From Thermovenabulum sp049723235 (GTDB lineage Bacteria > Bacillota > Thermosediminibacteria > Thermosediminibacterales > Thermosediminibacteraceae): a DNA stretch of 44,661 bases. The notes beneath the pieces were generated by a model. That model ran no database searches. It saw only the letters and a program-made list of their open reading frames with translations, and had not been told where the DNA came from. The translations under genes were made by a program, and so were the position numbers. Each line of letters begins with the position of its first letter. Within the stretch, counting starts at the first letter, position 1. Of this stretch, positions 1 through 8,058 are shown piece after piece. The DNA is taken from contig NZ_JBNARB010000019.1 of the NCBI RefSeq assembly GCF_049723235.1, positions 1 to 44,661 of the forward strand. Direction: 5' to 3'.

Positions 1-63
1 CGTAGTTTCTTCCCATCTTTTTTGTTCTTCCTGTATCCTGCTAAGGGTTTCTTTGTCAAACAT
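1..63 (-). CDS. N-terminus of probable acyl-CoA (methylmalonyl-CoA) mutase large subunit, cut by window edge
   Basis: Only the first 21 codons lie in the window (residues begin MFDKETLSRIQEEQKRWEET). The ATG at 61-63 has an AGGAGGG ribosome binding site about nine bases upstream. The acidic, Trp-containing helix followed by EETT resembles the start of the catalytic subunit of B12-dependent methylmalonyl-CoA mutases of the archaeal/Firmicutes type. That match is from memory and rests on very few residues. The gene lies downstream of gdh and korDABC, and a mutase would take succinyl-CoA onward to methylmalonyl-CoA, which agrees with that context. It could instead be another acyl-CoA mutase, such as an isobutyryl-CoA or ethylmalonyl-CoA type. 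Confidence 0.55.
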   Translation of the reverse strand, partial: MFDKETLSRIQEEQKRWEETT

Positions 64-184
64 TTACAACTACCCTCCTGTCTTTCTTCTATATTAATTA
101 ATTTCTATATTTATAAAAAAAATCCTTTAGTAATTTGTTATAACTTACATACCAAAAATGTATAGTTATCATAACTTTTATTTA

Positions 185-216
185 AAAATCCCTCCCTGAA
201 AAGGGAGGGATTTTTT
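185..216 (-). terminator. Rho-independent terminator after gdh
   Basis: A 14-bp A/T-flanked inverted repeat (AAAAATCCCTCCCT / AGGGAGGGATTTTT) with a four-base loop overlaps the gdh stop codon. T-runs on both sides let it work in either direction, and its natural role is to end the kor-gdh transcript. The 64-184 stretch beyond it holds no gene, only A/T-rich DNA and a weak dyad ahead of the mutase gene. Confidence 0.85.
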
Positions 217-1463
217 TATACTCTGCCCCTTACCTTCAGGGCTTCTGCAATCCTCTTTATAGCAACCATGTATGCAGCTTCTCTCATATTTACGCCGTAT
301 TCCTTATGTAGGCTGTAAACCTCATTGAAAGCTTTTACCATTAAGTGCTCTAACCTTTGATTTACTTCTTCTTCTGTCCAGTAGAAGTTCATTAAGTTCT
401 GTACCCATTCAAAATATGATACGGTTACTCCGCCGGCATTGCACAAAATATCGGGAATTACCAGAACGCCCTTCTTGTATAAAATTTCATCTGCTTCAGG
501 TGTGGTGGGGCCATTTGCAGCTTCGCCTATGATTTTTGCTTTGATGCTATCAGCGTTTTTGCTCGTGATTACATTTTCTAATGCAGCCGGTACTAAAATG
601 TCCACATCTAAGGTTAGTAATTCATCACTGGAAATATCCTTGCTACCAGGGAATCCTTTTACTGTACCATTTTTGTTCTTATATTCGAGAACGGCTTTAG
701 GATCAAGACCTTCGGGATTATAGGCACCGCCGCGGGAGTCATTTACTGCAACTATTTTACAGCCTAATTCGTTTAAAAGTCTTGCCGCAATGCTTCCTGC
801 ATTTCCGAATCCTTGAATTGCCACGGTAGCATTCTTAAGATCAATTCCCACTCTTTTAGCTGCTTCTCTAATTGTGAACATTGCTCCGCGAGCTGTAGCC
901 TCATTTCTTCCGAGAGAACCTCCAATAACAATTGGTTTTCCTGTTACAACGCCCGGGCAGTAATAACCTCTTAATTTGCTGAATTCATCCATAAACCAGG
1001 CCATTACTTGAGCGTTGGTGTATACATCAGGAGCAGGAATATCTTTTTCAGGACCTATAATAGGACTGATGGCGGCAAAATATCCTCTGCTCAACCTTTC
1101 CAGTTCACCTTTGGAAAGTTCCTTAGGGTTAACTTTGATTCCGCCTTTTCCTCCACCGTAAGGTAACCCTATAACGGCACATTTAAAAGTCATCCATGCA
1201 GATAAGGCTTTTACCTCGTCCATTGTTACATCGGGATGAAATCTTACTCCACCTTTTGCTGGCCCTAAAACTGTGCTGTGCTGTGAGCGATATCCGATAA
1301 AGGTTTTTACTGAACCATCATCCATTTTTACCGGTATTGAAACGGTTAACACTTTTTCTGGTTCTTTTAGTACTTCAAAATAAGAATTTTCTAAACCCAG
1401 TTTGTCACATGCAGTTTTTATTTGTTTTTGTACTATCTCAAAAGGATTTAAGGTTTCTACCAT
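216..1463 (-). CDS. gdhA: Glu/Leu/Phe/Val dehydrogenase family: glutamate dehydrogenase
   Basis: Catalyses reversible oxidative deamination of glutamate to 2-oxoglutarate and ammonia with NAD(P)+ in the cytoplasm. The 415-residue length is typical of the hexameric bacterial/archaeal enzyme. The substrate-binding segment GPAKGGVRFHP (near residue 68) and the catalytic-lysine segment LPYGGGKGG (near residue 100) are intact. The Rossmann fold begins near residue 213 with a GFGNAG dinucleotide motif. The ATG start has a GGGGGAG site seven bases upstream. It lies 85 bp downstream of korC with no terminator between them, so co-transcription with the 2-oxoacid oxidoreductase is likely. Its 2-oxoglutarate product is the expected substrate of that complex. 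Cofactor preference cannot be read from the sequence with confidence. Confidence 0.95.
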   Translation of the reverse strand: MVETLNPFEIVQKQIKTACDKLGLENSYFEVLKEPEKVLTVSIPVKMDDGSVKTFIGYRSQHSTVLGPAKGGVRFHPDVTMDEVKALSAWMTFKCAVIGLPYGGGKGGIKVNPKELSKGELERLSRGYFAAISPIIGPEKDIPAPDVYTNAQVMAWFMDEFSKLRGYYCPGVVTGKPIVIGGSLGRNEATARGAMFTIREAAKRVGIDLKNATVAIQGFGNAGSIAARLLNELGCKIVAVNDSRGGAYNPEGLDPKAVLEYKNKNGTVKGFPGSKDISSDELLTLDVDILVPAALENVITSKNADSIKAKIIGEAANGPTTPEADEILYKKGVLVIPDILCNAGGVTVSYFEWVQNLMNFYWTEEEVNQRLEHLMVKAFNEVYSLHKEYGVNMREAAYMVAIKRIAEALKVRGRV

Positions 1464-1548
1464 GATAAACTCCCCCTCTAATTATTTTTAAAGAGAAATT
1501 AAAGAATAATTTGAAAAAACTTCCCTCCTTTCGATAAAAGTTACTTTA

Positions 1549-2088
1549 TTATTTTTTAGCTTCTGCTGCGAGTTCAAAACCTGCGTATAAAGCTTTTTTG
1601 TTTAATTCTTCTGTTCCTTTAGGAACTCTTGCTAATATAGCAGTTTCTATAGCTTCCTTGCTTACAATACCGGTTAGCTCTGTGATTACTCCCAGAGCTA
1701 CAATATTGGCTACCATAGCCCTGCCAATTTTATTTTGGGCAGTTTCAATTATTGGAAGCTCATAAATTTTAAAGGGAGAATCTATTTTTGATAATAAGGA
1801 ATCTTTTATTATTATCCCCTTTTCGGAAACATTATCTTTAAATTTTTTCAAAGCTTCTTCCGATAAAGCAAGAAGAACATTAGGCTTTGTAACCTTCGGG
1901 TAGTCAATTTCACTATTACTAATTATTACTTCAGCTCTGCTGGCTCCTCCTCGTGCTTCAGGTCCATAAGACTGAGATTGAACTGCATTTTTTCCATCAA
2001 TAATTGCTGCTTCGGCTAAAATAATACCTGCAAGAATCAAACCTTGTCCGCCGGAGCCGCTAAGTCTTAATTCAAATCTGTCATCCAT
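1549..2088 (-). CDS. korC: 2-oxoacid:ferredoxin oxidoreductase, gamma subunit
   Basis: This 179-residue protein is the gamma chain (pyruvate/ketoisovalerate oxidoreductase catalytic domain) of a four-subunit 2-oxoacid:ferredoxin oxidoreductase. The N-terminal GSGGQGLILAGIILAEAA and the SQSYGPEARGG segment are family signatures. It helps form the CoA-binding part of the complex, which decarboxylates a 2-oxoacid to an acyl-CoA and reduces ferredoxin. Its ATG follows the korB stop after a single base, so translation is probably coupled. It is last in the D-A-B-C order, which is usual for KGOR/VOR-type clusters. Confidence 0.93.
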   Translation of the reverse strand: MDDRFELRLSGSGGQGLILAGIILAEAAIIDGKNAVQSQSYGPEARGGASRAEVIISNSEIDYPKVTKPNVLLALSEEALKKFKDNVSEKGIIIKDSLLSKIDSPFKIYELPIIETAQNKIGRAMVANIVALGVITELTGIVSKEAIETAILARVPKGTEELNKKALYAGFELAAEAKK

Positions 2089-2089
2089 T

Positions 2090-2908
2090 CTATTCTACCC
2101 CCTGAGCATTTTTTATAATTTTCATATATTCTTCCGTATATTCTGGCGCAGCTTCTTCGTAAAATTCTCCCATTACTATTTTGCCTTCTAATTCTTCTTT
2201 GCTTATCTTTTCGGCGGCTTTTATTGAAATTGTATTATCTCTTAAAATTTCCATCATTTTTACAGGGGAGCCTAATTTATTTTTCCTGCCAAAATAAGTG
2301 GGACAAATTGTGGCAGCTTCTACCACCGAAAAACCTTTATGAGTAATAGCTTTTTCTATCATCTTTATCAATTGAGGGACATGATAAACTGTACCTCTTG
2401 CCACGTATGTTGCGCCTGCGGCTTGAGCAAGTTTGCAAAGATCAAAGTTTCTATCAATATTTCCATAGGGGGCTGTCGTAGCAAAAGCACCTTTTGGAGT
2501 CATTGGAGAGTATTGACCACTCGTCATACCGTATATATTATTATTAAAAATAATAGTTGTAATATCTATATTTCTTCTTGCAGAATGAATAAAGTGATTA
2601 CCACCAATGGCAGTACAGTCTCCATCTCCCGTTAAAACAATTACTTTTAATTCAGGATTTGCAAGCTTAATCCCTGTTGCAAAAGCAAGAGCTCTTCCGT
2701 GAGTAGTATGAAGGGTATTAAAATTTAAATAACCCGGAGCGCGAGAAGAACAACCAATACCAGACACTATACAAATTTTATTTTGATCAATTTTTAAATT
2801 ATCTATGGCTCTTATTACCGCTCCTGTTACTATCCCATGACCACAACCTGGGCACCATATATGTGGCAATCTTTCGGTCCTGTAATATTTCTCAAGGCTT
2901 TTACGCAT
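2090..2908 (-). CDS. korB: 2-oxoacid:ferredoxin oxidoreductase, beta subunit (TPP-binding)
   Basis: The beta chain binds thiamine pyrophosphate. The signature GDGD (near residue 94) leads into the Mg/TPP-binding stretch CTAIGGNHFIHSARRN and then NNNIYGMTSGQYSPMTP. CPGCGH near residue 19 is the conserved N-terminal cysteine motif. At 272 residues it has normal length. Its start overlaps the end of korA by eight bases and has a GGGAGGT site upstream. The sequence is closer to the 2-oxoglutarate/branched-chain (KOR/VOR) type than to pyruvate:ferredoxin oxidoreductase. Substrate assignment to 2-oxoglutarate is inferred from the linked gdh. Confidence 0.94.
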   Translation of the reverse strand: MRKSLEKYYRTERLPHIWCPGCGHGIVTGAVIRAIDNLKIDQNKICIVSGIGCSSRAPGYLNFNTLHTTHGRALAFATGIKLANPELKVIVLTGDGDCTAIGGNHFIHSARRNIDITTIIFNNNIYGMTSGQYSPMTPKGAFATTAPYGNIDRNFDLCKLAQAAGATYVARGTVYHVPQLIKMIEKAITHKGFSVVEAATICPTYFGRKNKLGSPVKMMEILRDNTISIKAAEKISKEELEGKIVMGEFYEEAAPEYTEEYMKIIKNAQGVE

Positions 2909-4049
2909 TGTTTAATACCTCCCGAACTTTATCGATTACCTCATCGGGGCTAATAAGTTCGCCGTTAAATTTATTTAACCCGATAACGTTAAACTTTCCT
3001 CTCGAAGTAGCTTCAACAGTTTCTATTATTTGACCGTAATTCATCTCTGCTACAATTATATTTTTTACACTGTCTGGAAGTTCGTCAATCGCCTTTTTGG
3101 GGAAGGGCCAAATCGTCTTTAATCTCAATGCTCCAATTTTTACATTATCATTTCTTAATAATTTTACCGCTCTTGCCACTGAACGAGCTGTAGAGCCAAA
3201 AGAAATTACAACTGTTTCAGCATCTTCTGTATACAATTTTTCGTAATCAATAATGTCATCTAAATTATTTTCTATCTTTTTCATTAATCTTGAAATTAAT
3301 TTAAAAGTCACTTCGGGGTTAGTGGACGGAGCACCATAAACATCGTGTATTAATCCGGTTACATGATAGGGAATACCTTCACCAAAATTAACCATAGGTG
3401 GAATTCCGTCTCCATCCACATCCTCGTAGGGATTGTATTTAGTAATTTTTGACAAATCGGGTTTTTTCCTGTTTATTACTTCAACCGTGGAAGGATCTGG
3501 TAAAATCACCTTTTCCCTCATATGACCTATGACTTCATCCATCAAAAGTATTACTGGGGTTCTGTATTTTTCTGACAAATTAAAAGCACGTACGGTCATA
3601 TCGAATACTTCTCTAACATAAGATGGTGATAATACAATAATCGGATGGTCGCCATGGGTTCCCCATCTTGCCTGCATTACATCACCTTGAGCAGGAAGCG
3701 TAGGAAGGCCGGTACTTGGTCCACCCCTTTGAACGTCAACTATAACGCAGGGGACCTCGGTTAAACATGCATAGCCTATGTTTTCTTGTTTTAAAGAAAA
3801 ACCTGGACCACTGGTAGCTGTCATGGATTTTAAGCCTGCAAGGGAAGCACCAATAACAGCTCCCATGCTGGCGATTTCATCTTCCATTTGAATGAACTTT
3901 CCTCCCACTTTTGGGAGCTTTTCTGCAGCAATTTCCGCAATTTCTGTAGAGGGAGTAATAGGATAACCTGCATAAAAGCGCATTCCCGCTACTATTGCAC
4001 CTTCCACGCAGGCTTCATTACCTTGCATTAAAACAGGCTTATTTGTCAT
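2901..4049 (-). CDS. korA: 2-oxoacid:ferredoxin oxidoreductase, alpha subunit
   Basis: The alpha chain carries the pyrimidine-binding domain (AGYPITPSTEIAE near residue 29) and domain II (near residues 250-345), which contribute to the TPP site and subunit contacts. I place the start at the ATG at 4047-4049, because AGGTGATG sits six bases before it. Upstream in-frame GTG (4061) and ATG (4058) would overlap that site. The gene begins inside the last codons of korD and ends eight bases into korB, so the cluster is translationally coupled. The 382-residue length fits KorA/VorB. It works with the ferredoxin-like KorD, which passes electrons from the TPP intermediate to ferredoxin. Confidence 0.94.
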   Translation of the reverse strand: MTNKPVLMQGNEACVEGAIVAGMRFYAGYPITPSTEIAEIAAEKLPKVGGKFIQMEDEIASMGAVIGASLAGLKSMTATSGPGFSLKQENIGYACLTEVPCVIVDVQRGGPSTGLPTLPAQGDVMQARWGTHGDHPIIVLSPSYVREVFDMTVRAFNLSEKYRTPVILLMDEVIGHMREKVILPDPSTVEVINRKKPDLSKITKYNPYEDVDGDGIPPMVNFGEGIPYHVTGLIHDVYGAPSTNPEVTFKLISRLMKKIENNLDDIIDYEKLYTEDAETVVISFGSTARSVARAVKLLRNDNVKIGALRLKTIWPFPKKAIDELPDSVKNIIVAEMNYGQIIETVEATSRGKFNVIGLNKFNGELISPDEVIDKVREVLNNA

Positions 4050-4248
4050 CTTTATCATCACCTACCACTATAGCATAGTCAGGACATCTTAATTCGCATA
4101 ATTTACAATTAATACAAGCTTCCGGGTTTGCTACTACGGGTTTACCGTTTTCGGAGCTAAATACTTTTTTTGGACAAAAAGCAATACATATTCCACATTT
4201 TTTGCATGCTTTCAGATCAATCTTGATTTCAACCTTTTTTTCAGACAC
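4039..4248 (-). CDS. korD: 2-oxoacid:ferredoxin oxidoreductase, delta subunit (2[4Fe-4S] ferredoxin)
   Basis: This 69-residue protein has two complete CxxCxxCxxxCP cluster motifs (CKKCGICIAFCP near residue 15 and CINCKLCELRCP near residue 45). It is therefore a small bacterial-type ferredoxin serving as the electron-transfer subunit of the oxidoreductase. The start is a GTG (4246-4248) with GAGGTGA seven bases upstream. It opens the korDABC operon. A sigma-A-like promoter lies about 55 bp upstream at 4303-4330. Confidence 0.93.
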   Translation of the reverse strand: MSEKKVEIKIDLKACKKCGICIAFCPKKVFSSENGKPVVANPEACINCKLCELRCPDYAIVVGDDKDDK

Positions 4249-4302
4249 TCTCTCACCTCAAATTCCTATTATTTAAATTTTTTTCTTTCGTGTATAATGT
4301 AT

Positions 4303-4330
4303 TCTATATAATTTATTTTTATCCTTCCAA
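4303..4330 (-). promoter_or_regulatory. Candidate sigma-A promoter for korDABC-gdh
   Basis: On the minus strand TTGGAA (4325-4330) and TATAGA (4303-4308) are separated by 16 bp, in the 135-bp gap between the PHP gene and korD. The hexamers are reasonable but imperfect, and the region is very A/T-rich. Confidence 0.45.
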
Positions 4331-4383
4331 TTTATCTCATTAATAAAAAAAATACAAAAATAATTGATTTGATGTATACAAAA

Positions 4384-5205
4384 TTATGAAATTGTTTTAC
4401 GATTTTTATATTCTTTAAGCTTTATTAAAAAATCATAAGGTACAGGGAGACTACCTAATATTAAAGGATCCCCGTGGCAATCAGAACCTCCTGTCATAAG
4501 TAAATTATGTTTCCTGGCTAATTCCATAAAAAATCTTACTGCTTCTTCATTGTGCTCTTTATGATATACTTCTATTCCTTGTATCCCCTTAAAAATTATT
4601 TTTATAATTATCTCATTACTTTTTATCAATCCCGGATGAGCAAGAACAGGGATGCCCCCGCTTTTTTTGATTAGTTCAATTGCTTCCTCAGGTGATAATT
4701 TATACCGGGGAACGTAAGCGGGCTTTCCTCTATCTAAAAAAAGTGAAAAAGCTTCTTCTACTGAGGAGACATAACCTTTTTTTACAAGTACCCTTGCTAC
4801 ATGAGGTCTTCCAATTGAAGGGCCTTCTGCTTCTTTTTCGACCTCTTCGATTTTTATATCAATATTAAGTTTATTTAGTTTTTCTACCATATCCTGGATT
4901 CTATTTTCTCTTTTTTTCTGTAATTCTCTCAATTTTTCTTGTAAAAAAGGCTTTTGATAGTCTATATAATATCCCAGAATGTGAATTTCTTCTTCTTCAA
5001 AGTCGGTATTAATTTCTATTCCGGGTACTACTTCAAGAAATGGATAAAACCTTGCCTTGTCCATGGCAAACTTTATTCCATCTACCGTATCATGATCTGT
5101 GATAGCAATAGCTTTTAGTTTAAACTCTATTGCTTTATCGACTATTTCTTCAGGAGTCAGTTTACCATCGGAAAAATTTGTATGAATATGAAGGTCGACT
5201 TTCAT
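4384..5205 (-). CDS. PHP-domain metal-dependent phosphoesterase (TrpH/RNase AM-like)
   Basis: This 273-residue protein carries a full set of PHP metal ligands: HIH (residues 6-8), a following Asp, ITDHD (near 36-40), the Glu of GIEINT, HILGYY, AHPG and SDCHG near the C-terminus. Relatives of this compact family include E. coli YciV/TrpH (5'-3' exonuclease on short RNAs) and 3',5'-nucleoside bisphosphate phosphatases. A role in RNA-end or nucleotide turnover is plausible because it follows rny, ymdB and spoVS. The exact substrate cannot be told from sequence. The ATG has AAGGAGG eight bases upstream. It is separated from spoVS by a terminator, so it probably has its own transcript or depends on read-through. 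Confidence 0.85.
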   Translation of the reverse strand: MKVDLHIHTNFSDGKLTPEEIVDKAIEFKLKAIAITDHDTVDGIKFAMDKARFYPFLEVVPGIEINTDFEEEEIHILGYYIDYQKPFLQEKLRELQKKRENRIQDMVEKLNKLNIDIKIEEVEKEAEGPSIGRPHVARVLVKKGYVSSVEEAFSLFLDRGKPAYVPRYKLSPEEAIELIKKSGGIPVLAHPGLIKSNEIIIKIIFKGIQGIEVYHKEHNEEAVRFFMELARKHNLLMTGGSDCHGDPLILGSLPVPYDFLIKLKEYKNRKTIS

Positions 5206-5224
5206 GGTATTTCCTCCTTGAAAT

Positions 5225-5249
5225 CAAAAAAGCCTGTATAAAACAGGCT
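5225..5249 (-). terminator. Rho-independent terminator after spoVS
   Basis: The inverted repeat AGCCTGT/ACAGGCT (5231-5237 with 5243-5249) is followed on the minus strand by a T-run at 5226-5230. Confidence 0.8.
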
Positions 5250-5301
5250 ATCTAATCTCAAAATTTAATATAAAAACTTTTATGTATTTAACTAATTAAG
5301 A

Positions 5302-5562
5302 TTATCGAGGTTCTACTATCAATTTTATTGCTGTTCTTTCCTGGCCTTCTATTTCTATATCGGTAAAAGCGGGAATACAAATAAGGTCAATTCCGCTGGG
5401 AGCTACATATCCTCTTGCAATTGCTATAGCTTTTACTGCTTGATTTAGTGCTCCGGCGCCTATTACCTGAATTTCTGCAGCTCCTTTTTCTCTTATTACA
5501 CCAGCTAAAGCCCCGGCTACAGAATTTGGATTTGATTTAGCTGACACTTTTAATACTTCCAT
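5302..5562 (-). CDS. spoVS: Stage V sporulation protein S
   Basis: This 86-residue protein matches SpoVS closely (VSAKSNPNSVAGALAG, GAGALNQAVKAIAIARGYVAPSG), a very conserved Alba-like fold. In Bacillus subtilis it is needed for coat assembly and progress beyond stage V, and it affects septation. Nucleic-acid binding has been suggested from the fold. It has an AAGGAGG site and a full sigma-H promoter match upstream, so early sporulation expression is likely. It lies directly after ymdB, as in Bacillus. A terminator follows at 5225-5249. Confidence 0.96.
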   Translation of the reverse strand: MEVLKVSAKSNPNSVAGALAGVIREKGAAEIQVIGAGALNQAVKAIAIARGYVAPSGIDLICIPAFTDIEIEGQERTAIKLIVEPR

Positions 5563-5602
5563 TTTTAATTCCTCCTTAAAAATTTTTACATTGTTTAATT
5601 TA

Positions 5603-5631
5603 TTATTCTCTAAAAAACATAAAATTCCTTT
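5603..5631 (-). promoter_or_regulatory. Sigma-H-type promoter for spoVS
   Basis: On the minus strand AAAGGAATT (5623-5631) and AGAGAATAA (5603-5611) are separated by 11 bp. Both fit the sigma-H consensus RnAGGAwWW-N11/12-RnnGAATwW at every defined position. B. subtilis spoVS is known to be sigma-H dependent, which supports the call. Confidence 0.8.
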
Positions 5632-5644
5632 TGTTTTTTAAAAT

Positions 5645-6433
5645 TTATTTTAATAAATTTACTCTATTAATAGAAGTAGCTCGTCCTGTATTTTCTTCTA
5701 TTTCTATTAAAACAGAATTTAATTGTGCTATTCCTTTTGCTACATCAAATCTTGCCGGTAATTGGGTTATAAATTTTTTTATAACACCTTCAACTTCGAC
5801 TCCTAAAATGGAATTGTAAGCTCCAGTCATTCCTACGTCAGTGATATATGCAGTGCCCCTGGGCAAGATCCTTTCATCTGCCGTCTGGACATGAGTATGA
5901 GTGCCTATTACGGCAGATACTTTTCCATCCAAATACCAACCCATTGCCTGTTTTTCAGAAGTAGCTTCAGCATGAAAATCGACGATTATAATATTTGTAA
6001 TAGAAGTAATTTTTTCAATTTCTTCTATGCAGGTTCTAAAAGGGCAATCTAAATTTTGCATGTATGTACGACCGGATATATTAATTATACCTATTTTAAG
6101 GTCATTTTTTATCTCTATAATTTTTGAACCCTTGCCGGGAGTACCCGGGGGATAATTAAGGGGACGAATAATTCTTTCCTCATTATCAATAAAAGTAAAA
6201 ATATCTTTATTGTCCCAAACATGGTTACCCATGGTAAGAAAATTAATTCCTATTTCAAAAAGTTCATCAGCAACTTTTTTTGTAATGCCATTACCCCCGG
6301 CTGCATTTTCTCCGTTGGCAATTACAAAATCAACCGTATACTCTTCAATGATATTCTTTAAATTTTCTTTTAATATATTTCGTCCCGGTCTACCTACGAT
6401 ATCTCCAATGAATAATATTTTCAAATCTTTCAC
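5645..6433 (-). CDS. ymdB: YmdB-family metallophosphoesterase (2',3'-cyclic nucleotide phosphodiesterase)
   Basis: This 262-residue TIGR00282-type calcineurin-like phosphoesterase has the ligands FIGDIVGRPGR (near residue 8), ANGENAAGG, MGNHVWDN, VDFHAEATSEK and GTHTHVQTAD. B. subtilis YmdB hydrolyses 2',3'-cAMP and influences biofilm and motility switching. It directly follows rny here as in Bacillus, suggesting linked RNA-turnover roles. The GTG at 6433 is the longest start. A TTG at 6424 (giving MKILFIGD, the usual family N-terminus) has AAAGG ten bases upstream and may be the real one. The gene lies beyond the rny terminator (6491-6521), so it probably uses its own promoter or read-through. 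Confidence 0.93.
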   Translation of the reverse strand: MKDLKILFIGDIVGRPGRNILKENLKNIIEEYTVDFVIANGENAAGGNGITKKVADELFEIGINFLTMGNHVWDNKDIFTFIDNEERIIRPLNYPPGTPGKGSKIIEIKNDLKIGIINISGRTYMQNLDCPFRTCIEEIEKITSITNIIIVDFHAEATSEKQAMGWYLDGKVSAVIGTHTHVQTADERILPRGTAYITDVGMTGAYNSILGVEVEGVIKKFITQLPARFDVAKGIAQLNSVLIEIEENTGRATSINRVNLLK

Positions 6434-6490
6434 AACCTTTCTTTATTTTTCCCCAAATGTTAGAAAAATATTATCCCATTATAATTATCT

Positions 6491-6521
6491 AAAAAAGTGC
6501 GCGAAATATTCGCGCACTTTT
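6491..6521 (-). terminator. Strong terminator after rny
   Basis: A 13-bp perfect stem AAAAGTGCGCGAA/TTCGCGCACTTTT (6493-6505 with 6509-6521) has a three-base loop. It overlaps the rny stop codon and is followed on the minus strand by T residues. Confidence 0.9.
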
Positions 6522-8058
6522 ATTTTGCATATTCGGTTGCCCTTACTTCTCTTATTACATTAACCTTTATATGGCCAGGGTATTCCAGTTCTTCTTCAAT
6601 TCTTTTAGCAATATTTCGTGCAAGTTCAATGGTTTCAAGGTCATCGATTTCTTCTGGCTTTACCATAATTCTTATTTCACGACCCGCCTGAATGGCATAG
6701 GCTTTTTCTACGCCTTTAAAAGAATTGGCAATTTCTTCCAATTTTTCTAAGCGTTTTATATATGCTTCAAGAGTTTCCCTTCTTGCTCCTGGTCTTGCTG
6801 CAGAAATAGCATCTGCTGCTTGGACAAGAATGGCTTCAATAGATGCCGGTTCGACGTCATTATGGTGAGATGCAATAGCATTAATGATTATCTGTGATTC
6901 TCCAAATTTTTTTACAATCTCGGCACCTATCAGAGCATGAGGACCTTCAATATCTTGATCTACACTTTTACCTATATCGTGTAGTAAACCGGCTCTTTTC
7001 GTTACCTGAACATCTACCCCTAATTCTGCAGCCATTGCTGCGGCTATATGAGCCACTTCGATAGAATGTAAAAGTACATTTTGGCCGTAACTTGTCCTGA
7101 ATTTAAGTTTACCCAGGTATTTTATCAATTCAGGATGCAAATTGTGAATGCCGGCATCAAAGGTTGCTTTTTCTCCTTCTTCTCTTATTATATTCTCAAC
7201 TTCTTTTTGAGCTTTTTCTACCATTTCTTCTATTCGTGCAGGATGAATTCTACCATCTATTATTAACTTTTCCAGGGCTATTTTTGCTATTTCTCTTTTT
7301 ACAGGATCAAACGCTGATAATATAACCGCTTCTGGAGTATCGTCGATAATTAAATCTACTCCTGTCAGGGTCTCCAATGCTCTAATATTTCTTCCTTCTC
7401 TCCCAATAATTCGCCCTTTCATCTCATCATTGGGCAATGTTACCACTGAAACCGTAGTTTCTGCAACGTAATCCGGCGCGCATTTTTGAATTGCGTAGGA
7501 TATGATTTCTTTTGCCTTTTTCTGGGCTTCTTCTTTTGCCTGGGTTTCAATTTCTTTAATCATCATTGCCATTTCATGACGGATTTCATCTCTAACTTTA
7601 TTTAAAAGATATTCTTTCGCTTCTTCTGTAGTCATTCCAGAAATTCTTTCAAGCTCAGCAACCTGTGTATTGAATAGCTCTTTTACTTTTTCATTTAATC
7701 TATTAATTTCCTGTTCTTTTTTGGCTACAGATTCTTCTTTTTTCTCTAAAACCTCAGCTTTTCTATCTAAAGCTTCTTCTTTTTGTTGTAGCCTTCTTTC
7801 AGTTCTTTGCAGCTCATTTCTTCTCTCTTTAAGTTCTTTTTCAAATTCATTTTTTTGCTTTAGAATTTCTTCCTTGGCTTCGATTAAAGCTTCTTTCTTT
7901 AAAGATTCAGCTTTTAACTGAGCATCAGAAATAATTTTTTTTGCTTCGTCTTCCGCTGATTTAATTTTTGCTTCGGCAATGTATTTTCTTGTAAAATAAC
8001 CTATAGCAAAGGTTATTAAACCCGTTGCTCCAACTATAAATACAGTCGAAAAATTAAT
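6520..8058 (-). CDS. rny: Ribonuclease Y, apparently initiated at an AUU codon
   Basis: Membrane-anchored endoribonuclease that starts bulk mRNA decay in Firmicutes. In order: an N-terminal membrane segment (about residues 4-21), a long coiled coil (about 25-140, rich in E/K with the AEAKIKSAEDEAKKI repeat-like start), a KH domain (DEMKGRIIGREGRNIRALE) and an HD domain (LLHSIEVAHIAA, AGLLHDIGK). The frame is open without interruption from the TGA at 8065-8067 to the stop at 6520, but it has no ATG, GTG or TTG until 7635. Starting there would delete the anchor and coil. ATT at 8056-8058 lies nine bases after a perfect GGAGGTGA and gives 512 residues, against about 520 for B. subtilis RNase Y. 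Neighbours ymdB and spoVS match Bacillus. Confidence 0.92.
   Translation of the reverse strand: MNFSTVFIVGATGLITFAIGYFTRKYIAEAKIKSAEDEAKKIISDAQLKAESLKKEALIEAKEEILKQKNEFEKELKERRNELQRTERRLQQKEEALDRKAEVLEKKEESVAKKEQEINRLNEKVKELFNTQVAELERISGMTTEEAKEYLLNKVRDEIRHEMAMMIKEIETQAKEEAQKKAKEIISYAIQKCAPDYVAETTVSVVTLPNDEMKGRIIGREGRNIRALETLTGVDLIIDDTPEAVILSAFDPVKREIAKIALEKLIIDGRIHPARIEEMVEKAQKEVENIIREEGEKATFDAGIHNLHPELIKYLGKLKFRTSYGQNVLLHSIEVAHIAAAMAAELGVDVQVTKRAGLLHDIGKSVDQDIEGPHALIGAEIVKKFGESQIIINAIASHHNDVEPASIEAILVQAADAISAARPGARRETLEAYIKRLEKLEEIANSFKGVEKAYAIQAGREIRIMVKPEEIDDLETIELARNIAKRIEEELEYPGHIKVNVIREVRATEYAK

Noticed and set aside
4050..4061. Earlier GTG/ATG starts for korA
   Set aside because: They overlap the AGGTGATG that is correctly spaced for the ATG at 4047-4049.
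6520..7635. rny read as a truncated 371-residue gene starting at the ATG at 7635
   Set aside because: The upstream frame is open for a further 141 codons and encodes the RNase Y coiled coil and membrane anchor; the ATG at 7635 is an internal methionine without a good ribosome binding site.
7670..7921. Plus-strand Ser/Phe-rich frame opposite rny
   Set aside because: Antisense of the coiled coil (GAA/AAA codons read as TTC/TTT), no independent evidence.
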